A stretch of 64,000 nucleotides of DNA from Aeromonas diversa CDC 2478-85 (GTDB lineage: Bacteria > Pseudomonadota > Gammaproteobacteria > Enterobacterales > Aeromonadaceae): positions 141,162 through 205,161 of the forward strand of contig NZ_CDCE01000020.1 of assembly GCF_000819805.1 (NCBI RefSeq), given 5' to 3'. The stretch's first letter is position 1, and every line of letters begins with the position of its first letter. The notes under the pieces were generated by a model, which saw nothing but the letters and a program-made list of their open reading frames with translations, searched no databases and was not told the DNA's origin. Positions 15,749 through 24,651 of the stretch are shown here, one piece after another. The position numbers and the translations under genes are program-made.

Positions 15749-17401
15749 ATGAGATCATTTCAGTACACCCTTCTCTCTCTCGCGCTGGTTGCGGCCGGCT
15801 GTACCAGCTATCAGCATCCGCAACCCAATGAGGCCAAGGAGGCCCTGCGGGAGGCACAGCGCAAGCCGGCGCCACCGCTGACACTGCCCAGCGCGGTGCA
15901 GAGCGAGCTGCTGGCGCTGCCCGCCCCCAACCTGACGCCGCCGCCGGTGCCCGAGAAGCGCCTTCGCATCGCCGCTCAAGAGGTCGAGGCGGCCGATTTC
16001 TTCGGCTCTCTGTTCAAGGGATCCCGCTACAGCGTGGCGCTGCATCCCGGGGTCAGCGGTCTCATCACCCTGGAGCTCAAGGACGTGACCCTGAGCGAGG
16101 CGCTGACCACGGTCGCCGACATGTACGGCTTCGACATCCAGCGCCGGGGCTATGTCTACCACATCTACCCGGCCGGGCTGCGCACCGAAACCATACCGGT
16201 CAACTACCTGATGATGGCCCGCCGCGGCATGTCGCGCACCACAGTCTCCACCGGCGGGGTGACCAACACCAATAGCAACGACGGCAGCAGCGACTTTAAC
16301 AACAGCAATAGCAGTAGCGGCAGCAACAACAGCAACAGCGATTCGGGCAGCCAGACCACGGGAAATGGCACCCGCATCGAGACCGACAACGAGGCTGACT
16401 ACTGGCGCGATCTGCGCGAGGCCTTGCAGACCCTGATCGGTAACGGTGAGGGGCGGGCCGTGATCGTCAGCCCACAGGCTGGGCTGGTGACGATACGTGC
16501 CTATCCGGCCGAGCTCAAGGCGGTGAAGGGATTCCTCAACCAGTCTGAGGAGCACCTCAAGCGGCAGGTGATCCTGGAGGCGAGGATCCTCGAGGTGGGA
16601 CTCAATGAGGGGTATGAGCAGGGCGTCGACTGGAATGGTCTCTCTGCCACCTGGGACGGTAACAAGGGGGTGGCGGGCGGCACCCTGGGCAGCGACAAGG
16701 TTGGTAATGAAAATGTCATTTTCAAAGCCATCGGTGGCGGCGCAGGCTTTGCGATCTCTGACGGTAACTTCAATGTGGCGGTCAATCTGCTCAAGACCCA
16801 GGGGGACGTCAACACCCTCTCGAGCCCCAGAGTGACGGCCACCAACAACCAGAAGGCGGTGATCAAGGTGGGTTCTGACGAGTACTTCGTCACCCGCGCC
16901 TCCACCACTGTGACCACGGCCACTGGCTCCGAGCCGGTCGTCAGCCCCAACGTGGAGCTGACCCCCTTCTTCTCGGGCATTGCCCTGGACGTGACCCCCC
17001 AGATCGACGAGCAGGGGCGGGTGCTGCTGCATATCCACCCCTCCGTCATCGACACCGAGGAGCAGAAGAAGAGCATCAGCATAGGCACGGCCACGCCACT
17101 GGAGCTCCCCCTCGCCAAGAGCTCGATCCGCGAGTCCGATACCGTGGTGCAGGCCAATAATGGCGACATCATCGTCATCGGCGGCCTGATGAAGACCGAC
17201 AAGAAAGAGGTGGTGAGCAAGGTGCCGCTGCTGGGGGACATCCCCTGGGTGGGCGAGGCCTTCACCAACCGCAACGAGAAGACCCAGAAGGTGGAGCTGG
17301 TGATCATGCTCAAGCCCACTATAGTCGAGAGCAACACTTGGCAGCAGGAGCTGCAACGCTCCAGCGAGCTGCTCGACAAATGGTATCCGGCCGGACCCTA
17401 A
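15749..17401 (+). CDS. mshL: MSHA secretin MshL
   Basis: Outer-membrane secretin that forms the pilus exit channel. The 550-aa precursor has a lipoprotein signal with lipobox VAAGC (Cys18), N-terminal secretin/STN domains (about 70-150), an Asn/Ser-rich linker (about 168-208) and a C-terminal secretin core (about 265-535) with VPLLGDIPWVGEAF, the family signature. Starts 32 bases after mshK. The low-complexity linker is encoded by AAC/AGC/AGT-rich repeats (about 16255-16365) and may vary in length between strains. Confidence 0.93.
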   Translation: MRSFQYTLLSLALVAAGCTSYQHPQPNEAKEALREAQRKPAPPLTLPSAVQSELLALPAPNLTPPPVPEKRLRIAAQEVEAADFFGSLFKGSRYSVALHPGVSGLITLELKDVTLSEALTTVADMYGFDIQRRGYVYHIYPAGLRTETIPVNYLMMARRGMSRTTVSTGGVTNTNSNDGSSDFNNSNSSSGSNNSNSDSGSQTTGNGTRIETDNEADYWRDLREALQTLIGNGEGRAVIVSPQAGLVTIRAYPAELKAVKGFLNQSEEHLKRQVILEARILEVGLNEGYEQGVDWNGLSATWDGNKGVAGGTLGSDKVGNENVIFKAIGGGAGFAISDGNFNVAVNLLKTQGDVNTLSSPRVTATNNQKAVIKVGSDEYFVTRASTTVTTATGSEPVVSPNVELTPFFSGIALDVTPQIDEQGRVLLHIHPSVIDTEEQKKSISIGTATPLELPLAKSSIRESDTVVQANNGDIIVIGGLMKTDKKEVVSKVPLLGDIPWVGEAFTNRNEKTQKVELVIMLKPTIVESNTWQQELQRSSELLDKWYPAGP

Positions 17402-17404
17402 GGC

Positions 17405-18295
17405 ATGTACCTGGAGCACTTCGGCCTGAGTGAGGCCCCCTTCGGCCTCACCCCCAACACCGGCTTCTACTACGGGCTGCCTCCCCATGAGGAGGCGCTC
17501 GAGGTGCTGCGCTGGGCGCTGGACCAGGGAGAGGGCTTCATCAAGGTGACCGGCGAGGTGGGCACCGGCAAGACCCTGCTCTGCCGCAAGCTGCTCGGCG
17601 AGCTCGGCTCCGAGGCCCGACCGGTGCGCTGCGCCTGGTTGCCCAACCCGCACCTGACCCCGGACGAGCTGCGTGCGGCCCTGGCCCATGAGCTCGGCAT
17701 GGCGCGTCAGGAGGGGTGGGAGCTGGATCTCACCGACCGGTTGCACCGGCACCTCATCGCCCTGCACCAGCAGGGATTTCGGGTGGTGGTGTTGATCGAC
17801 GAGGCCCAGGCCCTGCCCGACGACACCCTGGAGGCGATCCGCCTGTTTGGCAACCTCGAGACCGAATCGAGCAAGCTGCTCCAGGTGGTGCTGTTTGGCC
17901 AGCCCGAACTCGACAACCGGCTGGGCAAGGCGCACCTGCGCCAGCTGCGCCAGCGCATCGGCTTCTCCTATGCCCTGCGCCCCCTGCGTCGTGACGAGGC
18001 GCGCGCCTATCTCGAGCATCGGCTACTGGTCTCCGGTTACCGCGGGGCGCCCCTCTTCAGTGCCGCCGCCCAGCGCCTGCTGTGGCGCTCTGCCCGTGGC
18101 ATCCCCCGCCTGCTCAACATACTGGCTCACAAGAGCCTGATGTTGGCCTATGGCAAGGGGTTGCGTGAGGTGGGTCGCCCTCTGGTGCGTGAGGCGGTGC
18201 GCGACACCGCCGACGCCAGGGGTGGCCGTGGGCCGCTCTGGTGGGGGCTGGGGATCGGGCTGCTGGCCCTGCTGGTCTGGGGGGCGAGCCGATGA
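17405..18295 (+). CDS. mshM: MSHA biogenesis ATPase MshM (ExeA-like)
   Basis: AAA+ ATPase thought to help place or assemble the secretin, similar to ExeA/GspA. The 296-aa protein starts with MYLEHFGLSEAPFGLTPN, typical of ExeA-like ATPases, has Walker A GEVGTGKT (50-57), Walker B VVVLIDEAQAL (about 122-132) and a single C-terminal membrane helix (about 279-294). Unlike ExeA it lacks the long periplasmic peptidoglycan-binding part. Spaced 3 bases after mshL and overlapping mshN. Confidence 0.92.
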   Translation: MYLEHFGLSEAPFGLTPNTGFYYGLPPHEEALEVLRWALDQGEGFIKVTGEVGTGKTLLCRKLLGELGSEARPVRCAWLPNPHLTPDELRAALAHELGMARQEGWELDLTDRLHRHLIALHQQGFRVVVLIDEAQALPDDTLEAIRLFGNLETESSKLLQVVLFGQPELDNRLGKAHLRQLRQRIGFSYALRPLRRDEARAYLEHRLLVSGYRGAPLFSAAAQRLLWRSARGIPRLLNILAHKSLMLAYGKGLREVGRPLVREAVRDTADARGGRGPLWWGLGIGLLALLVWGASR

Positions 18296-19413
18296 GCGTC
18301 ATCAACCAGATGCTTAAAGATCTCGAAGGGCGTCACCAGAAAGAGGGGGAAGGCGCCCGCTATCAGCCTGCGGCTCGCACGCCGCTCTGGCTGCTCGCCC
18401 TGGTGACCCTCACCTGCCTGGCCGGCCTGCTGTTGGTGGGCTGGCGAGGCTGGCTCTATTGGCAGGCCGATGCCGCCCGCTCAGCCCCCGAGGTGGATAA
18501 TCTGGTCGCCGTGGCAAGCTCCACTGGCATGGCCACGCCACCCGACGCAGCAACGCCCCCAGACAGGGCGGCGCCGGCGCCCCAAGCCGCCGAGCCGGTG
18601 AGCCCGACCCAAGAGCCGGATACCCGGGTTGTCCTGCCCGTGCCCGAGTCTCCCGCGCCGGCAGAGGCGGGCGACGAGCTGGTGGTTCCGCCCGGTGAAG
18701 ACCCCGAGGCCTTCTATGCCAGGCTCGATGCCGCCTTGCAGCCGGAGCGGCAAGAAGAAGATGCGCTGGCCGCCCGCCCCGTCGAGGCGCCCAAGGCTCA
18801 GCCCAAAAATGAGCTCCGTATCGAGCGGGTCTCCCTCTCGCCGGGCGAGCTGGCAACTCTGGCCGACAAGAAGGCCAGCAGCGCCATGGCCAAGGGCGAT
18901 CTGGCCGAGGCGGAGCGGCAATATGTGGCGCTGCTCGAGCAGCAGCCGCAGCAGGTGGCGCCGCGCAAGCAGCTGGCGGCCCTGCTCTATGGCCAGGGGC
19001 GCCTCGAGGAGGCCAACCGTCTGCTCGAAGAGGGGGTGCGCCTGCACCCGGTCGAACCCGATTTTCGCCTCTTGCTGGCCCGACTGGCACTGGCGACCGG
19101 GCAGCAACCCCAGGCCCTCAACTGGCTGGCCGGGGCGCGTCCGCCGCTGCCCGGCAACCTCGACTATTACGCAACCTGGGCCGGCGTGGCCCAGGAGCTG
19201 GGGCGCAGCGGCGAGGCTCGGGATCTCTATCTGCAACTGCTGCGCAGCAAGCCCGACGAGGGGCGCTGGTGGCTGGGGCTGGGGGTGGCCGAGGAGCGCC
19301 TGGGCAACGGGGAGCGTGCCCTCGATGCCTATCGCAGCGCCCAACTGCACGGCGGGCTCGGCGATGCCTCGAGCCAGTGGCTGGGGCAGCGCATCGCCGC
19401 CCTGACCCCATGA
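18292..19413 (+). CDS. mshN: MSHA biogenesis TPR protein MshN
   Basis: Bitopic inner-membrane protein with periplasmic tetratricopeptide repeats. From the ATG at 18292 (ATGA overlap with mshM) it is 373 aa: SVINQMLKDLEGRH at the N-terminus, a membrane helix (about 37-56), a Pro/Ala-rich linker (about 70-165) and TPR units (about 195-370). MshN probably joins the ATPase/secretin complex to pilus assembly. The linker is highly GC-rich. Confidence 0.88.
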   Translation: MSVINQMLKDLEGRHQKEGEGARYQPAARTPLWLLALVTLTCLAGLLLVGWRGWLYWQADAARSAPEVDNLVAVASSTGMATPPDAATPPDRAAPAPQAAEPVSPTQEPDTRVVLPVPESPAPAEAGDELVVPPGEDPEAFYARLDAALQPERQEEDALAARPVEAPKAQPKNELRIERVSLSPGELATLADKKASSAMAKGDLAEAERQYVALLEQQPQQVAPRKQLAALLYGQGRLEEANRLLEEGVRLHPVEPDFRLLLARLALATGQQPQALNWLAGARPPLPGNLDYYATWAGVAQELGRSGEARDLYLQLLRSKPDEGRWWLGLGVAEERLGNGERALDAYRSAQLHGGLGDASSQWLGQRIAALTP

Positions 19414-19426
19414 TGAAGGAGTAACC

Positions 19427-21136
19427 ATGGTACAACCCAGACTGAAGATGCGGCTCGGTGACCTGCTGGTGCAGGAGCAGATCGTCTCGGACGATCAGCT
19501 GCAACTGGCCCTGCAGCAGCAGCGCCAGACCGGCCGCAAGCTGGGGGCGACCCTGATCGAGCTCGGCTTCATCAGCGAGGTGCAGCTGCTGCAGTTTCTC
19601 GCCCGTCAGCTGGAGGTGCCCTTCTTCGATCTTAACACCCTCACCATAGACGCGGCGGCGGTGCAGCTGCTGCCCGAGGTGCAGGCCCGTCGCTACCGCG
19701 CCCTGGCGGTCAATCGCAGCGACGACGTGGTGACGGTCGCCATGTCGGATCCGGCTGATCTCAGCGCCCTCGATGCGGTTGCGGCCCTGCTGGCACCGCG
19801 TCAGATGGCCCTGGCGGTCGCTCGCGAGGGGCAACTGCTCGACTACTTCGACCGCCTCTATCGCCGTACCCGCGAGATCGAGAGCTTTGCCGAGCAGCTG
19901 CGCGAGGAGTATCAGGAGGCGGACTTCGAGCTGGGGGGCAGTGCACTCGAGGGGGCCGGAGAGGGAGAGGCCACGGTGGCCAAGCTGCTGCGCTCCCTGT
20001 TTGAGGACGCGGTGCAGATGGGGGCCTCCGACATCCATATCGAGCCGGACGAGAAGGTGCTGCGCATTCGCCAGCGGATCGACGGTGTGCTGCACGAGAA
20101 CGTGCTCAACGAGGTGCGGATCGCCCAGGCGCTGGTGCTGCGTCTCAAGCTGGTCGCCGGGCTCGACATCTCGGAGAAGCGGTTGCCTCAGGATGGCCGC
20201 TTCAACATGAAGGTGCGCGGTCACGACGTCGATGTGCGGATCTCCACCATGCCGGTGCAGCACGGGGAGTCGGTGGTGATGCGTCTGCTGGATCAGTCCG
20301 GCGGCCTGCTCTCCCTCGACGATACCGGCATGCCGCCCGAGATCCTGGTGCGCTTTCGCCGCCAGCTCAAACGCCCCCATGGCATGATCCTGGTCACCGG
20401 CCCCACCGGGAGCGGCAAGACCACCACCCTCTACGGGGCGCTCTCCGAGATCAACCAGCCGAGCCACAAGATCATCACGGTAGAAGATCCGGTGGAGTAT
20501 CGCATTCCCCGCATCAACCAGGTGCAGGTCAACCCCAAGATCGGCCTCACCTTCTCCGCCGTGCTGCGCTCTACCCTGCGTCAGGACCCGGACATACTGC
20601 TGGTGGGGGAGATGCGCGACAACGAGACAGTGGAGATAGGCCTGCGCGGCGCCATCACGGGCCACCTGGTGCTCACCACCCTGCACACCAACGACGCAGT
20701 CACCAGTGCCCTGCGCCTCATCGACATGGGGGCGCCGGGCTATCTGGTGGCCAGCGCCCTGCGCGCCGTGGTGGCCCAGCGTCTGGTGCGCCGTCTGTGT
20801 GAACACTGTCGTCAGCCGGCCGAGCCCGATCAGGCGCAAGCCACCTGGCTCGCCACCCTGAGCGGCGAGCGTCCAGGTGAGCACGCCTATCACGTCGGTC
20901 GCGGCTGCCAGAGCTGCAACTTCACCGGCTACCGGGGCCGGATCGGGGTCTATGAGCTGCTCGAGCTGGACCAGTCCATGATGGATGCCCTGCGTCGGGA
21001 CGATGCCGAGGGCTTCGCCCGGGCCGCCCGCGAGCAGCCCCTCTACCGCCCCCTGGCCCGGGTAGCCCTCGACTATGCCCGCACCGGTGTCACCTCGCTC
21101 GACGAGGTGCTGCGGTTGGCCGAGGACCTGGGGTAA
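19427..21136 (+). CDS. mshE: MSHA pilus extension ATPase MshE
   Basis: Cytoplasmic hexameric ATPase that powers pilus assembly. The 569-aa protein has an N-terminal MshEN domain (about 5-150) with the c-di-GMP motif: RLGDLLV, then QLQLALQQQ and LGATLIELG, closely matching the consensus found in V. cholerae MshE. The motor domain contains Walker A GPTGSGKTTT (about 325), Walker B DILLVGEMRD, the His box and a four-Cys zinc site (CEHC and CQSC, about 459-506). Start at 19427 follows AAGGAG. c-di-GMP is known to activate MshE, so this gene is a direct output of the second messenger. Confidence 0.96.
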   Translation: MVQPRLKMRLGDLLVQEQIVSDDQLQLALQQQRQTGRKLGATLIELGFISEVQLLQFLARQLEVPFFDLNTLTIDAAAVQLLPEVQARRYRALAVNRSDDVVTVAMSDPADLSALDAVAALLAPRQMALAVAREGQLLDYFDRLYRRTREIESFAEQLREEYQEADFELGGSALEGAGEGEATVAKLLRSLFEDAVQMGASDIHIEPDEKVLRIRQRIDGVLHENVLNEVRIAQALVLRLKLVAGLDISEKRLPQDGRFNMKVRGHDVDVRISTMPVQHGESVVMRLLDQSGGLLSLDDTGMPPEILVRFRRQLKRPHGMILVTGPTGSGKTTTLYGALSEINQPSHKIITVEDPVEYRIPRINQVQVNPKIGLTFSAVLRSTLRQDPDILLVGEMRDNETVEIGLRGAITGHLVLTTLHTNDAVTSALRLIDMGAPGYLVASALRAVVAQRLVRRLCEHCRQPAEPDQAQATWLATLSGERPGEHAYHVGRGCQSCNFTGYRGRIGVYELLELDQSMMDALRRDDAEGFARAAREQPLYRPLARVALDYARTGVTSLDEVLRLAEDLG

Positions 21137-21139
21137 GCC

Positions 21140-22360
21140 ATGGCCCACTACATCTATCGGGGACGAGACAATCAGGGCCGGGAGGCGCGTGGCGAGCTGG
21201 ATGCGGCGAGCGAGATGGCGGCCGCCGAGGCCCTGATGCGCCGTGGCATACTGCCCACCGAGATCCGCCCCGGCAAGGCGAGGGCAGCGGCCATCGACTG
21301 GTCGCTGCTGCTCGAGCGAGGCGTGCGCCTCGAAGAGCTGGTCATCTTCACCCGCCAGATGTACGCCCTGACCCGGGCCGGCATCCCCATTCTGCGCGCC
21401 ATGGCCGGACTGGCCGACACCACCCACAGCAAGCCGCTCAAGCGTGCGCTGGTGAACCTCGGCGAGGAGCTCGGCAACGGCAAGCCGCTCTCCACCGCCA
21501 TGCAGGCCCATCCCAGGGTCTTTAGCTCCCTCTTTATCGCCATCATTCACGTGGGGGAGAACACGGGTCAGCTGGAGGAGGCCTTCCTGCAGCTGGCCAA
21601 CTACTTCGAGCTGGAGCTGGAGACCCGCAAGCGGATCAAGACCGCCATGCGCTACCCCAGCTTCGTGCTGATCGCCATCGGCGTGGCCATGGTGGTCCTC
21701 AATATCTTCGTCATCCCGACCTTCGCCGGCATGTTTGCCAAGTTCGGGGTCGAGCTGCCGCTCGCCACCCGGATCCTGCTCGCCACCTCCCACTTCTTCG
21801 TCCATTACTGGTGGCTGCTGCTGGCGGCCCTGCTCGGCGGCGTGGCCGGGTGGCGCTGGTGGGTGAGCACCCCGGCGGGAAAATTGAAGTGGCACCGCTG
21901 GCAGCTGCGCCTGCCCATCGTCGGCGACATCATAGAGCGCTCCCTGCTGGCTCGCTTCGCCCGCAGCTTTGCCATGATGCTGCGCGCCGGGGTCCCCCTC
22001 AACGCGGCCCTCACCCTGGTGGCCGAGGCGGTGGACAACGCCTGGATGGCCCTGCGCATTCGCGAGATGCGCAGCGGCGTCGAACGCGGCGAGACCCTGC
22101 TGCGAACCTCGACCCAGAGTCACCTCTTCACTCCTCTGGTGTTGCAGATGGTGGCCGTGGGCGAGGAGACGGGCCAGGTTGATGACCTGATGCTCGAGGT
22201 GGCCGAGTATTACGAGCGAGAGGTGGACTATGACCTCAAGAGCCTGACGGCCCGTATCGAGCCGATCCTGATCGGCATCGTCGCCGTCATGGTGCTGATC
22301 CTGGCCCTGGGCATCTTCACCCCCATGTGGGACATGATGCGCGTGGTGCGCGGTCAGTAG
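21140..22360 (+). CDS. mshG: MSHA platform protein MshG (PilC/GspF family)
   Basis: Polytopic inner-membrane platform around which the pilus is built. The 406-aa protein has two GspF domains (about 70-193 and 273-395), with membrane segments near 170-195, 220-240 and 375-400. Motifs FTRQMYALTRAGIPIL and FARSFAMMLRAGVPL mark the starts of the two repeats. Lies 3 bases after mshE, with which it interacts in type IV pilus systems. Confidence 0.94.
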   Translation: MAHYIYRGRDNQGREARGELDAASEMAAAEALMRRGILPTEIRPGKARAAAIDWSLLLERGVRLEELVIFTRQMYALTRAGIPILRAMAGLADTTHSKPLKRALVNLGEELGNGKPLSTAMQAHPRVFSSLFIAIIHVGENTGQLEEAFLQLANYFELELETRKRIKTAMRYPSFVLIAIGVAMVVLNIFVIPTFAGMFAKFGVELPLATRILLATSHFFVHYWWLLLAALLGGVAGWRWWVSTPAGKLKWHRWQLRLPIVGDIIERSLLARFARSFAMMLRAGVPLNAALTLVAEAVDNAWMALRIREMRSGVERGETLLRTSTQSHLFTPLVLQMVAVGEETGQVDDLMLEVAEYYEREVDYDLKSLTARIEPILIGIVAVMVLILALGIFTPMWDMMRVVRGQ

Positions 22361-22368
22361 GGGGCGAT

Positions 22369-22836
22369 ATGAGCCGTGAGCAGCAGGATCAGTGGCGCTG
22401 GCTGGGGGGCTTTCGCCTCGCGGTGAGTCTGACCCTGCTCTTCACCCTGATGGGGCTGCTGGCCAGCGCCTATCAGAGTCACCGGGGGGCCGCCCAGGTG
22501 GCGGCCCTGACCGAGCTGGTCGGCCAGTTTGGCGAGCGTAGCCAGCGGCTGCACGGCCTCTGGCTGATGGGCCAGCGCCCCCCGGTGCTGAGAGCCGAGG
22601 GGCGGTTGTGGTATTTCTCGGCAAACGGCTGGCCAAACGGGGTCGATGGCATGGCCCCGGATCCTTGCCCTGCGCTGTGGCAGGCCCTGATCGGGCGCCG
22701 CGATCTGGATGGTGAGCCTCTCTCGCTGAACCTGCGGGCGCAGGGGTGCGAGATCGGGCTCGGCGCGGTGCGCTGGTACTATGACTGGCGCACGGGTGCC
22801 GTGCGGCAGACAGAGGGTGATGAGGTTCAAAGGTAG
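22369..22836 (+). CDS. mshF: MSHA biogenesis protein MshF
   Basis: A 155-aa bitopic membrane protein of unknown biochemical function found in MSHA loci between mshG and mshB. The ATG at 22369 is 8 bases after mshG; one membrane helix (about 15-35) is followed by a small periplasmic domain with two Cys (PDPCPAL and AQGCEIG) that could form a disulfide. It is identified mainly by position and topology. Confidence 0.78.
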   Translation: MSREQQDQWRWLGGFRLAVSLTLLFTLMGLLASAYQSHRGAAQVAALTELVGQFGERSQRLHGLWLMGQRPPVLRAEGRLWYFSANGWPNGVDGMAPDPCPALWQALIGRRDLDGEPLSLNLRAQGCEIGLGAVRWYYDWRTGAVRQTEGDEVQR

Positions 22837-22898
22837 CCAATTGATGCCTTTGATTTTCATGAATTCGTGGAATAATGAGTCGAGAGTGGGGAGGAGTT

Positions 22899-23528
22899 AT
22901 GGGTAGACGGAGCGCGGGTTTTTCCCTGATAGAGCTGGTCATCGTCATCGTGATCCTGGGGATCCTGGCGGCCACGGCCCTGCCACGTTTTCTCGATGTG
23001 ACCGAAGAGGCGAAGAAGGCGAGCGTGGAGGGGGTCTCGGGCGGCTTTGCCACCGGCGTGCTGCTGGTGCGCGCCCAGTGGGAGGCCGAGGGGCGCGACA
23101 AGCAGAACGAGCAGAATACCGTGGTCTACGACGGCACCCGCTTCTACCTCACCACCCCGACCGAGCAGCAGGTCAGTGACGGCGTGCTCTCCCCCGGTTA
23201 CCCCATGGACACGGCCGGCAGCGGCACCATTGAGGTGGCCCCGGGTAGCCTGACCGCGGCGCGCTGCCTCAAGATCTGGAACGGTCTGCTGCAAAATCCG
23301 CCCAAGGCGAGCGATGCCTTCGCCGCGGTGCGCGGCAGTGGCAACGACCTCAAATATTATGCGACCGCCCAGAGCAACGGCGTTGACTCTGTCTGTCGCT
23401 ACTACCTGGTCAACAGCCTCTCCAAGGGGAGTGACGGCCAGTATCAGGACCCTCAGGGACGCACCGATGCGTTTATGAGTTTTAGCTATCGTCCGGCCTC
23501 CGGCCAGGTGACGACCAATATCAACTAA
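22899..23528 (+). CDS. mshB: MSHA minor pilin MshB
   Basis: Type IV prepilin, 209 aa. The leader MGRRSAG is cut before Phe8, giving FSLIELVIVIVILG with Glu at +5. The ATG at 22899 has an excellent GGGGAGGAG site; an in-frame ATG at 22875 would give an unusually long leader. A 38-base gap with AT-rich sequence separates it from mshF, and a separate promoter for the structural pilin genes is known at this point in Vibrio. Confidence 0.9.
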   Translation: MGRRSAGFSLIELVIVIVILGILAATALPRFLDVTEEAKKASVEGVSGGFATGVLLVRAQWEAEGRDKQNEQNTVVYDGTRFYLTTPTEQQVSDGVLSPGYPMDTAGSGTIEVAPGSLTAARCLKIWNGLLQNPPKASDAFAAVRGSGNDLKYYATAQSNGVDSVCRYYLVNSLSKGSDGQYQDPQGRTDAFMSFSYRPASGQVTTNIN

Positions 23529-23540
23529 GAGGATGATGTG

Positions 23541-24008
23541 ATGAGAAAGCAGTCGGGTTTCACCCTGATCGAACTGGTCATAGTGATCATTATTCTGGGC
23601 ATTCTGGCGGTGACCGCCGCGCCCAAGTTCCTGAATCTGCAGGAGGATGCAAGAACGGCAACCTTAAAGGCGGTTGAAGCATCCCTAAAGTCAGCAAGTT
23701 CAATGGTATATAGCAAAGCAGTGCTGAAGGGAAAGGAGACCTCCTCTGATGAAGTCGCGTTAGACATTGGGGGGGGGAAAACAGTAGCAACACTCTTTGG
23801 TTATCCCGTTGCGACCCAGGCTGCGCTGTCTGCTCTGCTGGATGTGGATAGTACCGCATGGGAATATAAAGTTCCTGAAACAGCAACCGACCCTGTATCC
23901 ATAATGATCTATCCGAAAGGAAAGACCGCGCTAGATAATTGCTTTGTCACTTACACACAAGCAAAGACTGGTGTTGTTGCAAAGGTAGAAACCACGGATT
24001 GCAAATAA
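23541..24008 (+). CDS. mshA: major MSHA pilin MshA
   Basis: Main subunit of the mannose-sensitive haemagglutinin pilus. The 155-aa prepilin has leader MRKQSG and mature N-terminus FTLIELVIVIIILG, with two Cys near the C-terminus (NCFV and TDCK) forming the expected D-loop. After about codon 30 base composition changes: codons such as GCA, TCA, AGT, ATA and AAA become frequent, whereas neighbours prefer GC-ending codons. This suggests that the exposed pilin part has been exchanged between strains. Terminated by a strong hairpin at 24011-24050. Confidence 0.93.
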   Translation: MRKQSGFTLIELVIVIIILGILAVTAAPKFLNLQEDARTATLKAVEASLKSASSMVYSKAVLKGKETSSDEVALDIGGGKTVATLFGYPVATQAALSALLDVDSTAWEYKVPETATDPVSIMIYPKGKTALDNCFVTYTQAKTGVVAKVETTDCK

Positions 24009-24010
24009 AT

Positions 24011-24050
24011 AAAATGGGCAGGGCTATATGCTCTGCCCATTTTGTTTTGT
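24011..24050 (+). terminator. rho-independent terminator of mshA
   Basis: AAAATGGGCAG (24011-24021) pairs with CTGCCCATTTT (24033-24043), followed by TGTTTTGT. Placed 2 bases after the mshA stop, it probably keeps major pilin expression high relative to the minor pilins downstream. The 90 bases behind it up to mshC are AT-rich and contain no other clear feature. Confidence 0.85.
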
Positions 24051-24141
24051 CAGATTTAAATGTCGGTTTTGATATTAATTCTTGTGAGGGTTAGGGAGTA
24101 ATTGATGCTTACTAATACTTGTATTTTCATGATGAAGATTC

Positions 24142-24651
24142 ATGTCTAACGCTAATTCTGACATTAATGGCTTTACCCTGATCGAACTGGTGCTGGTAAT
24201 CCTGTTGCTCGGGATTCTGGCCGCCTTTGCCGTGCCCAAGTGGCTGGGCAAAGGCGGCATGGAAACCCAAACCTTGCGCGATGAGCTGCTGACCCGGCTG
24301 CGGTTGGTGCAGACCTTCAACATGCACGAGCCCCCCGATCGCTGTACCCAGCTGGTGGCGGATGCCGCCGGATTTGCCCATCTGACGCAGGCCCTGGTCG
24401 GCGCCAACTGCCCGGCCCCCGGCGCCATCAGCGGCTGGAGCGACCATCAACGCACCCGTGGCCGCCTCGTTACTCCCTCCTCAGGCATGACGCTCTGGTT
24501 AAACAACGCCGGCAGCTTCGTCGTGCGCTTCGATCGTATGGGGCGGCCGCTCGGTGCCTGCCTGGGTGGCTGCGAGTTGCGGGTGAGCGATGGCCACGAA
24601 GCGGGGCGCCTGCGTATCGAATCCCAGGGGTATATCCATGAGATCCCCTAG
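24142..24651 (+). CDS. mshC: MSHA minor pilin MshC
   Basis: Minor type IV pilin of 169 aa with leader MSNANSDING, cut before FTLIELVLVILLLG (Glu at +5). The leader is longer than in the other pilins here and its codons are AT-rich, so the low-GC island around mshA seems to end inside it. Ribosome binding site is weak (GATGAAG). Contains four Cys in the globular part, two close together (CLGGC). Its 3' end overlaps mshD by 14 bases. Confidence 0.87.
   Translation: MSNANSDINGFTLIELVLVILLLGILAAFAVPKWLGKGGMETQTLRDELLTRLRLVQTFNMHEPPDRCTQLVADAAGFAHLTQALVGANCPAPGAISGWSDHQRTRGRLVTPSSGMTLWLNNAGSFVVRFDRMGRPLGACLGGCELRVSDGHEAGRLRIESQGYIHEIP

Noticed and set aside
16255-16375. Possible CRISPR-like or tandem repeat array
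   Set aside because: The repeats are codon-level AAC/AGC units inside mshL with no spacers of fixed length.
15755-18019. 754-aa minus-strand frame opposite mshL and mshM
   Set aside because: Composition is His/Gln/Gly-rich and low in complexity, typical of an antisense shadow in GC-rich DNA; no motif or start signal.
19118-22123. 1001-aa minus-strand frame opposite mshE and mshG
   Set aside because: Same kind of shadow; mshE and mshG on the plus strand have complete family motifs.
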